From Flavobacteriaceae bacterium (lineage in GTDB: Bacteria > Bacteroidota > Bacteroidia > Flavobacteriales > Flavobacteriaceae): DNA of 64,000 nt. Positions 44,733 through 52,500 of this stretch are shown here, one piece after another (position 1 is the first letter of the stretch; each line of letters starts with the position of its first letter). Under the pieces are notes generated by a model that worked only from the letters and a program-made list of their open reading frames with translations, did no database searches and was not told where the DNA came from. The stretch lies in contig CANFNV010000006.1 in the NCBI GenBank assembly GCA_947448525.1, positions 1 to 64,000 of the forward strand. The letters are read 5' to 3'. Both the position numbers and the translations under genes were made by a program.

Positions 44733-47219
44733 ATGTTCAAAAATATATATATCAGCCTTTTGTTTCTTTTAGTTTTTAAAATCTCAGCTTTTGCACAAAC
44801 AAAGGTTAGCGGAATTGTTATTGACAAAAAAAACCAACCTATTTCCTATGCTAATATTGTCTTTAAAGGTTCCAATGAAGGAACGGTTAGCGATGAAAAC
44901 GGAAAGTTTTATTTAGAATCGAGTAAAACTTATTCTGCAATCGCAATTGCTTTTGTAGGATATTCGTCTAAAGATTTAGGTTTAGATAAACCGGTAAATT
45001 ATAACATGAAAATTGTTCTAAATGAAGAAAAAACACTTCAGGAAGTAGTAATATATAACGGAAAAACTTCAAAAAAAAACAATCCAGCATTAGATATTCT
45101 TAGAAAAATTTGGGCTCGAAAAAGAAAAAACGGGTTGAAAATGTTCAATCAATACCAGTATGAAAAATATGAAAAAGTTGAATTTGATTTGAATACTATT
45201 GATAGTGCTTTTATGAATAAAAAAGTATTCAAAGGAATGGAATTTGTTTTCAAAAAATTAGATACTTCAAAAATTACTGGAAAAACGTATCTTCCAATTT
45301 TTATCAATGAATCGCTTTATGATGTGTATGGTGATACTAAATTGAACAAGGAAAAAGCTATAATTAAAGCCAATAAAAATTCAGGATTAAGCAATGGCGA
45401 TGGTGTTAATGCATTTATAAAAGATTTGTATAATGATTATAATATATACAACAATCACTTAAATTTTTTCGATAAAAGTTTTACGAGTCCGCTTTCTACA
45501 TCAGGAATTGATGTCTATAATTACGTGTTACGCGATAGTGCATTTATTGAAAACAAATGGTGTTATAATATTTATTTTTATCCAAGAAGAAAAAATGAAT
45601 TGACTTTTAAAGGTGATTTTTGGGTTAATGACACTACGTTTGCTATAAAAACAATAAATATGGCAGTTTCTAAAAGCGCTAATATTAACTGGATAAAAGA
45701 CATTTATATTGAACAAGAATTTGATGTAGTAAATGATTCTGTTTTTTTGCTTACACGCGATTATATGATGTCTGATTTTGCATTCAATAAAAAAGAAGAT
45801 TCCAAAGGTGTTTATGGAAAGCGAACTACTTTATTTAGAGATCATAAATTCAATGAGCAAAAACCTGAAAAATTTTATAAAGAGGAAGTTAATTTTATTG
45901 ATAATTCAGTTTATACAAAAGACGATGCTTATTGGGAACAAAATCGTTTTGAAAAACTTAATAAAGATGAAAAAGGAGTTTATAAATTGTTAGACACTTT
46001 AAAAACAGTTAAGAAATTTAAGCAGATGTATAGTCTTGTTTCTATTTTAGGAAGTGGTTATATCCAAAGTGGAAATTTTGATTACGGTCCTATTTTTTCA
46101 ACAATTGGATATAATGTTGTGGAAGGATATCGACTTCGTGTGGGTGGAAGAACCTATTTTGGACACAATGATAAATGGCGTTTGCAGGGATACACTGCTT
46201 ATGGGTTTAAAGATGAAAGATTTAAATATGGTATTTCTGCAAAATGGATGATTGACACCAAAAATAGAGTAATAATAAATGCAGGAAATAGAAATGATAT
46301 TGAACAAATTGGAGCTAGTTTAACTACAACCAATGATGTTTTAGGAAGAAGTTTTGCTTCGTCTGGAATTTTTACAACTAGTACAAATGGCAAATTAACA
46401 AACATTAATCTATCTACACTATCTATTGAAGTTGAGCCAGTTAAAAATTTGATTTTTCAATCTGGGTTTTCCTACAGAACTCTTGAATCTGCCTCGCCAA
46501 CATTCAGTTTAGATTATTATACAGATGAAAATTATACTACTACAAAAAGTTCAGTTAAACAATCGGAAGTAAATCTTCAAGTAGAATATACACCCAATAA
46601 AAAAACTGTTGGGTATGGTGTAGAACGAAACACAGTTGACAGAACATACAGCAGAGTTTTTGTAAATTATAGCCAAGGATTTAAAGGATTGATGAGTAGT
46701 GATTTTGATTACAGCAAACTACAATTATATTATAAACAACCTATATTAATTGGTCCATTAGGAAGAACAAATTTAACTATTGAATTAGGAAAGACCTTCG
46801 GTAAAGTTCCACTAGGATTGATGAGTGTAATTCCGGGTAATCAAACTTATTTTATCATTGAAAACACTTTTAGTAATTTAAATTTCTACGAATTTGTGAC
46901 CGATAGGTATGCTACATTTCAATGGGAGCATAATTTTCAAGGCCGACTTTTGTCGAGAATACCATTAATGAGAAAGTTGAATTGGCGAGAAATCATTGGA
47001 GCAAGAACAGTTTATGGAGATATTTCTAATGACAATAAGTTGCTAAATGCCTCTGGATTAAACTATAAAGCACCAACAACTCCGTATTGGGAATATAGTG
47101 TTGGAATTGGAAATATTTTTAAAGTTTTCCGATTAGACGCAAGCTTTAGAGGAAATTATAGAGACATACCAGGAACAAATAATTTTACAATTAAAGGAGA
47201 GTTTGGGTTTTATTTCTAG
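44733..47219 (+). CDS. DUF5686 / carboxypeptidase-regulatory-like outer-membrane protein
   Basis: 828 residues: signal peptide (FKNIYISLLFLLVFKISAFAQ), a CarboxypepD_reg-like beta-sandwich (about 22-105, KVSGIVIDKKNQPISYANIVF), then the long DUF5686 region. It ends in barrel-type strands and a terminal FGFYF typical of outer-membrane proteins. These are Bacteroidetes-specific and of unknown function. They resemble TonB-dependent receptors in N-terminal architecture but lack a plug. The frame is open to a TTG at 44691, but ATG 44733 gives the clean signal peptide. Confidence 0.85.
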   Translation: MFKNIYISLLFLLVFKISAFAQTKVSGIVIDKKNQPISYANIVFKGSNEGTVSDENGKFYLESSKTYSAIAIAFVGYSSKDLGLDKPVNYNMKIVLNEEKTLQEVVIYNGKTSKKNNPALDILRKIWARKRKNGLKMFNQYQYEKYEKVEFDLNTIDSAFMNKKVFKGMEFVFKKLDTSKITGKTYLPIFINESLYDVYGDTKLNKEKAIIKANKNSGLSNGDGVNAFIKDLYNDYNIYNNHLNFFDKSFTSPLSTSGIDVYNYVLRDSAFIENKWCYNIYFYPRRKNELTFKGDFWVNDTTFAIKTINMAVSKSANINWIKDIYIEQEFDVVNDSVFLLTRDYMMSDFAFNKKEDSKGVYGKRTTLFRDHKFNEQKPEKFYKEEVNFIDNSVYTKDDAYWEQNRFEKLNKDEKGVYKLLDTLKTVKKFKQMYSLVSILGSGYIQSGNFDYGPIFSTIGYNVVEGYRLRVGGRTYFGHNDKWRLQGYTAYGFKDERFKYGISAKWMIDTKNRVIINAGNRNDIEQIGASLTTTNDVLGRSFASSGIFTTSTNGKLTNINLSTLSIEVEPVKNLIFQSGFSYRTLESASPTFSLDYYTDENYTTTKSSVKQSEVNLQVEYTPNKKTVGYGVERNTVDRTYSRVFVNYSQGFKGLMSSDFDYSKLQLYYKQPILIGPLGRTNLTIELGKTFGKVPLGLMSVIPGNQTYFIIENTFSNLNFYEFVTDRYATFQWEHNFQGRLLSRIPLMRKLNWREIIGARTVYGDISNDNKLLNASGLNYKAPTTPYWEYSVGIGNIFKVFRLDASFRGNYRDIPGTNNFTIKGEFGFYF

Positions 47220-47265
47220 TAACTATATAATATTAGCACTTTTTTTATTAGTAAAATTGCACAAT

Positions 47266-47297
47266 TTGCATATGTTCTTAAAATTTTGCTATTTTTG
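47266..47297 (+). promoter_or_regulatory. Full promoter of the membrane pyrophosphatase gene
   Basis: TTG at 47266-47268, 21-nt spacer, then TATTTTTG at 47290-47297. Both elements of the Bacteroidetes consensus (TTG / TAnnTTTG, 17-23 spacing) are present, with a leader of about 30 nt. This is one of the clearest promoters in the window. Confidence 0.7.
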
Positions 47298-47332
47298 CAC
47301 CCGATAAAATTTATAACAAACATATTGAATTT

Positions 47333-49906
47333 ATGGAATCAATGATGATTTATGTGCCAATTGTAATGGCATTAATTGGATTAGCTTTTATGGCAATCAA
47401 AAGATCTTGGGTTTTAAAACAAGATGCAGGTGATGGAAAAATGAAAGAAATTTCAGACTACATATATGAAGGTGCCCTAGCATTCCTAAAAGCAGAATAC
47501 CGATTATTAGCAGTTTTCGTTTTAATAGCGAGTGTTGTTTTAGCAGGAATTACTTTTTTACCGGGTGTTAAAACGCATTTGTTAATAGTTGTTGCTTTTA
47601 TTTTTGGAGCTTTCTTTTCGGCCTTAGCTGGAAATATGGGGATGAAAATCGCAACTAAAACAAACGTTCGTACTACACAAGCAGCCCGTACAAGTTTACC
47701 ACAAGCACTAAAAGTTTCTTTTGGTGGTGGAACCGTAATGGGACTTGGCGTTGCTGGTATAGCAGTATTAGGATTAACAACATTTTTCATTATTTTCTTT
47801 CATATATTCATGGACGGGATATGGGGAATTGACGGAACAGAAAAAATGACTGTTGTTCTGGAAACTTTAGCAGGGTTCTCTCTTGGTGCTGAATCTATTG
47901 CGTTATTCGCTCGTGTTGGTGGTGGTATTTATACTAAAGCTGCTGACGTAGGTGCTGATTTGGTTGGTAAAGTAGAAGCTGGTATTCCAGAAGATGACCC
48001 TCGTAATCCTGCAACAATTGCTGATAACGTAGGGGATAACGTAGGGGATGTAGCTGGAATGGGTGCCGATTTATTTGGTTCTTATGTAGCTACAGTTCTT
48101 GCTGCAATGGTTCTTGGAAACTATGTAATTAAAGATATGGGAGGTAAAATTGAAGATGCTTTTGGCGGAATTGGACCAATTTTATTACCAATGGCAATCG
48201 CTGGTTTCGGAATTTTATTTTCTATAATTGGAACAATGTTAGTAAAAATATCAAGTGACGATGCTAAAGAAGCTCAAGTACAAAAAGCGCTAAACATAGG
48301 AAACTGGGTTTCTATTGCTTTAACTGCTGTTGCTTGTTTCTTCTTAGTAAAATTTATGTTGCCAGCAACTATGAAAATGGAATTCTATGGAGAAGGTTTA
48401 AAAGAAATTTCTTCATTGCGTGTTTTTTATGCAACTATTGTTGGATTATTTGTTGGTGGAGCTATTTCATCAGTAACGGAATATTATACAGGTTTAGGTA
48501 CAAGCCCAGTTTTAAAAATTGTACAAAAATCATCAACAGGTGCAGGAACTAACGTAATTGCTGGTTTAGCTACGGGTATGATTTCTACATTCCCAACCGT
48601 ATTATTATTTGCTGGTGCAATTTGGACATCCTATGCTTTTGCAGGTTTCTATGGTGTAGCTTTAGCTGCATCTGCAATGATGGCTACAACGGCTATGCAA
48701 TTGGCCATAGATGCTTTCGGACCAATTTCAGATAACGCTGGAGGTATTGCTGAAATGAGTGAATTACCTAAAGAAGTTCGTACAAGAACGGATATTTTAG
48801 ATTCTGTAGGTAACACTACTGCTGCAACAGGAAAAGGCTTTGCAATCGCTTCTGCTGCTTTAACATCTTTAGCTTTATTTGCTGCTTATGTAACATTTAC
48901 TGGAATTGATGGTATCAATATCTTCAAAGCTCCGGTATTAGCTATGTTATTTGTAGGAGGGATGATTCCTGTAGTTTTCTCTGCATTAGCAATGAACTCT
49001 GTAGGAAAAGCTGCTATGGATATGGTATATGAAGTTCGTCGTCAGTTCAAAGAAATTCCTGGAATTATGGAAGGTACTGGTAAACCAGAATATGGTAAAT
49101 GTGTTGAAATTTCTACTAAAGCGGCATTACGTGAAATGATGTTACCAGGTGTTATGACTATCGGTTTCCCAATAGCCATTGTATTATTAGGTAAATTAGT
49201 TTATGGAGATAATAATCAATTGATTGCTGAAATGTTGGGTGGTTATATGGCAGGTGTAACAGTGTCAGGTGTTCTTTGGGCAGTGTTCCAAAACAATGCC
49301 GGTGGTGCTTGGGATAATGCAAAAAAATCATTCGAAGCTGGTGTTGAAATCAATGGAGAAATGACATTTAAAGGTTCTGATGCTCACAAAGCTGCGGTAA
49401 CTGGTGATACAGTTGGAGATCCATTTAAAGATACTTCTGGTCCATCTATGAATATTTTAATTAAATTAACGTGTCTGATTGGTTTAGTAATCGCTCCTAT
49501 CTTAGGAAACGGGACTTCTGTTACTCCTGAATTGAAAGAAGTTAAATGCACAATGGAAATGACAACCTCTTGTTCAGAAGATATGGGTAATTGTGACATG
49601 TCTAAATGTGCAACTATGACTAAAGACGAGTGTGCTAAAATGTGCGATAGTCTTAAATGTTCACCAGAGCAAAAACAAATGTGCTTATCTCATTATGATG
49701 CAAAAGGAAAATTTATTGCTTCAACATGTAAAGAAGAAGGAAAATCTTGTTGTGTAAAAGATAAAGGTGATTCTCCTGAAGCTATTGAAAAGGGAACCAA
49801 TCATGTATCTGCTACAATTACAAAAACGATAAATGGTAAAAAAGTTACCGAAAAAATTGAAGGCACTTACAATGAAGTAAAAGCAAAAATGGATGCTATG
49901 AAATAG
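47333..49906 (+). CDS. hppA: Membrane-bound ion-pumping pyrophosphatase with Cys-rich tail
   Basis: An integral membrane pyrophosphatase coupling PPi hydrolysis to Na+ and/or H+ pumping. 857 residues. Active-site motifs DVGADLVGKVE (205-215) and DNVGDNVGDVAGMGADLFGS (about 231-250) are intact. The GNTTAATGKG segment (493-502) carries Ala497 where K+-independent enzymes have Lys, so it should be K+-dependent. After the last helix (NILIKLTCLIGLVIAPIL) an extra tail of about 130 residues (727-857) contains eleven cysteines up to about 805. The known topology of the family would place this tail outside the cytoplasm. Confidence 0.95.
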   Translation: MESMMIYVPIVMALIGLAFMAIKRSWVLKQDAGDGKMKEISDYIYEGALAFLKAEYRLLAVFVLIASVVLAGITFLPGVKTHLLIVVAFIFGAFFSALAGNMGMKIATKTNVRTTQAARTSLPQALKVSFGGGTVMGLGVAGIAVLGLTTFFIIFFHIFMDGIWGIDGTEKMTVVLETLAGFSLGAESIALFARVGGGIYTKAADVGADLVGKVEAGIPEDDPRNPATIADNVGDNVGDVAGMGADLFGSYVATVLAAMVLGNYVIKDMGGKIEDAFGGIGPILLPMAIAGFGILFSIIGTMLVKISSDDAKEAQVQKALNIGNWVSIALTAVACFFLVKFMLPATMKMEFYGEGLKEISSLRVFYATIVGLFVGGAISSVTEYYTGLGTSPVLKIVQKSSTGAGTNVIAGLATGMISTFPTVLLFAGAIWTSYAFAGFYGVALAASAMMATTAMQLAIDAFGPISDNAGGIAEMSELPKEVRTRTDILDSVGNTTAATGKGFAIASAALTSLALFAAYVTFTGIDGINIFKAPVLAMLFVGGMIPVVFSALAMNSVGKAAMDMVYEVRRQFKEIPGIMEGTGKPEYGKCVEISTKAALREMMLPGVMTIGFPIAIVLLGKLVYGDNNQLIAEMLGGYMAGVTVSGVLWAVFQNNAGGAWDNAKKSFEAGVEINGEMTFKGSDAHKAAVTGDTVGDPFKDTSGPSMNILIKLTCLIGLVIAPILGNGTSVTPELKEVKCTMEMTTSCSEDMGNCDMSKCATMTKDECAKMCDSLKCSPEQKQMCLSHYDAKGKFIASTCKEEGKSCCVKDKGDSPEAIEKGTNHVSATITKTINGKKVTEKIEGTYNEVKAKMDAMK

Positions 49907-49927
49907 TATTTCAAAAGAGTTTACCAA

Positions 49928-49957
49928 AAAAATGCCTCACGAAAGTGAGGCATTTTT
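49928..49957. terminator. Bidirectional terminator between hppA and the deoxynucleoside kinase gene
   Basis: Perfect 13-bp stem AAAAATGCCTCAC/GTGAGGCATTTTT closed by a GAAA tetraloop, between converging genes and symmetric for both. Confidence 0.9.
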
Positions 49958-49971
49958 AGTATATTTATATT

Positions 49972-50586
49972 CTAAAATAATCCATTTATTTCAGCATCAA
50001 TTCTATTAATAATCAAACCTAAATCTTCGGGATTGTTTACAAAATCAATATCGTCAACGTCTATAATTAATAGCTTTCCTTTGTCATAAGTAGTAATCCA
50101 TGCTTCATAACGTTCGTTCAACCGACTTAGATAATCAATTGAGATAGTGTTTTCATATTCGCGACCGCGTTTGTGAATCTGCCCAACCAAATTAGGAATT
50201 GAACTTCGTAAATAAATCAACAAATCGGGTGCTTTTACAAAACTTTCCATCAATTCAAAAAGTGATTTGTAGTTTTCAAAATCACGATTGGTCATTAACC
50301 CCATAGCGTGCAAATTAGGTGCAAAGATGTGGGCATCTTCATAAATCGTTCTATCTTGAATAATTTTCTTTCCGCTTTCACGAATTTGCATCACTTGACG
50401 GAAACGGCTATTCAAGAAATAAATTTGTAAGTTGAACGACCAACGTTCCATTTGGTGGTAAAAATCATCTAAATAAGGATTGTCAACTACGTCTTCAAAA
50501 TGAGGTTCCCATTTGAAGTGTTTGGCTAAAAACTTTGTTAAAGTAGTTTTTCCAGCGCCAATATTTCCTGCGACCGCTATATGCAT
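49972..50586 (-). CDS. Deoxynucleoside kinase
   Basis: Phosphorylates deoxynucleosides for dNTP salvage. 204 residues: P-loop AGNIGAGKTTL (6-16), EPHFEDVVDNPYLDDFYHQ (about 28-46), the DRTIYEDAHIFA motif with the catalytic Asp/Arg (about 77-88), and a lid with RGREYE. It resembles the dGK/dAK-dCK branch. Its ATG shares one base with the TAA of the upstream gene (TAATG), implying translational coupling. Which base it prefers is not clear. Confidence 0.92.
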   Translation of the reverse strand: MHIAVAGNIGAGKTTLTKFLAKHFKWEPHFEDVVDNPYLDDFYHQMERWSFNLQIYFLNSRFRQVMQIRESGKKIIQDRTIYEDAHIFAPNLHAMGLMTNRDFENYKSLFELMESFVKAPDLLIYLRSSIPNLVGQIHKRGREYENTISIDYLSRLNERYEAWITTYDKGKLLIIDVDDIDFVNNPEDLGLIINRIDAEINGLF

Positions 50587-51377
50587 TATGGTATTGTAAT
50601 TTTATAATTTGTAATTCCTTTGTTTGTAAAAATAGATAAAATTTGGTCTTTATAATAGAAATTTTTAAACGATTTCTCAACAATTTCAATTTCATACAAT
50701 TTGTTGGTGTTTTGGTCTCTTATAAAAAGTAAATTATCTACAGAAAATAGTATTTTGTTTTCAATTAAAAGCTGCATTATTGATGCGGCTTCCACTTTTC
50801 CATTAAAAAAAAGTTTGCCGTAAATAGAACAAATGTTCCATTTGTTTTGTTTGTCTATCCATTGAAAATAGTTGAAATCGGTCTGATAAAAACGAATATT
50901 TTCATTAATTGGCATTCCTAAATTTTGATAACTATTTGAATTCAAATCGTACAATCCAATTTGTTGATTCAAGGTATTAAAAACCCAAAGTTTATTTTGT
51001 CCAGAAATTCCAATTGCAGATGCGACAACAGGCGTTTCCAATTTTGAGAAATCTATTTTCTGAATTTCATTCAACTGATTGTCAAGAACCAAAACCATGT
51101 TGAATTCTTCATAAAAAACAATTATTTTCAAGGGGTTTAGAATATCAACTTTAGTAATTTTTCCTAGAGATAGATTTTGATATTGTAAATTAGAATCTCC
51201 AATTTTCTTGAAAAGCACATTGTTTTTAATATAAAAGCAACTGTTAAAACTGTCAAATCCAATAAAACAATCTGCATCAATTGCGATTGAATCTATTTTA
51301 GATGACTTAACTTTTAAATTTTGGCCAAAACATACAAAACAATATAATACCGATAAAAAATAAATTAACTTTTTCAT
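50586..51377 (-). CDS. Secreted beta-propeller-like protein of unknown function
   Basis: 263 residues with signal peptide (KKLIYFLSVLYCFVCFGQ). The rest is beta-rich with repeated patterns such as NKLWVFNTLNQQIGLYDLNS (about 133-152) and NLLFIRDQNTNKLYEIEI, suggestive of propeller blades. No catalytic motif is seen. The stop overlaps the kinase start by 1 nt, so the two are co-translated despite different compartments. I do not recognise a named family. Confidence 0.7.
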   Translation of the reverse strand: MKKLIYFLSVLYCFVCFGQNLKVKSSKIDSIAIDADCFIGFDSFNSCFYIKNNVLFKKIGDSNLQYQNLSLGKITKVDILNPLKIIVFYEEFNMVLVLDNQLNEIQKIDFSKLETPVVASAIGISGQNKLWVFNTLNQQIGLYDLNSNSYQNLGMPINENIRFYQTDFNYFQWIDKQNKWNICSIYGKLFFNGKVEAASIMQLLIENKILFSVDNLLFIRDQNTNKLYEIEIVEKSFKNFYYKDQILSIFTNKGITNYKITIP

Positions 51378-51470
51378 GATGATGCTAAATTACATTAAAC
51401 CTTTTTAATTTTATGATGTCAGACATAAATATTTAACAAATCTTTGGTAACAAAAACTAAAAAGATTCGT

Positions 51471-51478
51471 CATATTTG
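51471..51478 (+). promoter_or_regulatory. Probable promoter -7 box for the GLPGLI gene
   Basis: CATATTTG, seven of eight positions match TAnnTTTG, with a TTG at 51444-51446. It lies 29 bases before the ATG at 51507. Confidence 0.4.
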
Positions 51479-51506
51479 TTCCTTTAAAAAATTAAAGCAA
51501 TTTAAA

Positions 51507-52421
51507 ATGAAAAAAATAGTATTTACAATATCACTTTTATTAGCATTTATTTTCTCAAATGCCCAAAAAGATTTTCAAGGAATGGCAGTTTATGAATCTA
51601 AAACAAGTAGTGCAGATTTTAAAAAACGATTTGAAGGCAATAAGGAAATGACTCCAGAAATGCAAAAAATGATTGAAGAACGCATGAAAAAGATGTTAGA
51701 AAAAACATTCATTTTAAATTTTGATAAACAAGCTTCCATTTATAAAGAAGAAGAAAAATTAGATGCTCCAGGACAAAATGGTGGCGGTATGCGAATGATG
51801 TCATCCTTTATGGGCGGTGGTGGCACCTACTATAAAAATGCTAAAGAAAAAAGTTATACGGTTGACAAAGAATTTATGGGGAAAGAATTTCTTATTAAAG
51901 ATACTTTAAGAACCTATAAATGGAACATGGAATCGGAGACTCGTCAAATTGGGGGATATACATGTTACAAAGCAACAACAGTCATTCCGGCAAGTAAAAC
52001 CGATTTTAGAAATTTCAGACCTAAAAAAGAAGAAGATAAAAAAGAAGAAGATAAAAAAGAGGTTGCTAAAACTTCGGATGGTAAAGAGAAAAAAACAAGC
52101 TTCATGGATGAAATGGATTTGCCAAAAGAAATAACCATTACAGCTTGGTACACTCCAGAAATTCCAATCAATCAAGGCCCTGAAGGATATTGGGGTTTAC
52201 CAGGATTAATATTAGAAGTTAACGATGGAAAAACAATTATGTTATGTTCCAAAGTTGTGTTAAATTCTAAAGACAAAGTTGAAATTAAGGCACCTAATAA
52301 CGGAAAAGTGATTACCCAAAAAGAATACGACGATACAATTATCAAAAAAATGGAAGAATTTAGGCAAATGAACCAAGGCGAACATGATGGTCATGGAAGA
52401 GGCATGCGTTTTGGAGGATAA
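51507..52421 (+). CDS. GLPGLI family protein
   Basis: 304 residues: signal peptide (KKIVFTISLLLAFIFSNAQ), a methionine-rich region (about 48-62), the family's central beta region and the namesake motif in GYWGLPGLILEVNDGKT (about 229-245). A Lys/Glu-rich repeat (KKEEDKKEEDKKE, about 173-185) and a His/Gly-rich tail (GEHDGHGRGMRFGG) are notable. Exported, function unknown; genes of this family commonly precede TonB-dependent-receptor-like genes, as here. The frame is open to 51444, but ATG 51507 gives the signal peptide. Confidence 0.88.
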   Translation: MKKIVFTISLLLAFIFSNAQKDFQGMAVYESKTSSADFKKRFEGNKEMTPEMQKMIEERMKKMLEKTFILNFDKQASIYKEEEKLDAPGQNGGGMRMMSSFMGGGGTYYKNAKEKSYTVDKEFMGKEFLIKDTLRTYKWNMESETRQIGGYTCYKATTVIPASKTDFRNFRPKKEEDKKEEDKKEVAKTSDGKEKKTSFMDEMDLPKEITITAWYTPEIPINQGPEGYWGLPGLILEVNDGKTIMLCSKVVLNSKDKVEIKAPNNGKVITQKEYDDTIIKKMEEFRQMNQGEHDGHGRGMRFGG

Positions 52422-52436
52422 TTAAAATGGAATATT

Positions 52437-52474
52437 AAGAAGAATCTCAATTAATCAGAGATTCTTCTTTTTTT
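52437..52474 (+). terminator. Hairpin terminator between the GLPGLI and receptor-like genes
   Basis: Perfect 12-bp stem AAGAAGAATCTC/GAGATTCTTCTT, 9-nt loop, T run. Only 26 bases separate it from the next ATG and no clear promoter fits between, so it may attenuate rather than end transcription. Confidence 0.75.
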
Positions 52475-52500
52475 ATAAAATATACAATTTACTTTTTGTT

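Noticed and set aside
52020..52075. Lys/Glu-coding GAAGATAAAAAA repeat in the GLPGLI gene as a CRISPR or mobile repeat
   Set aside because: It is two short in-frame units giving a low-complexity charged linker within a coding gene.
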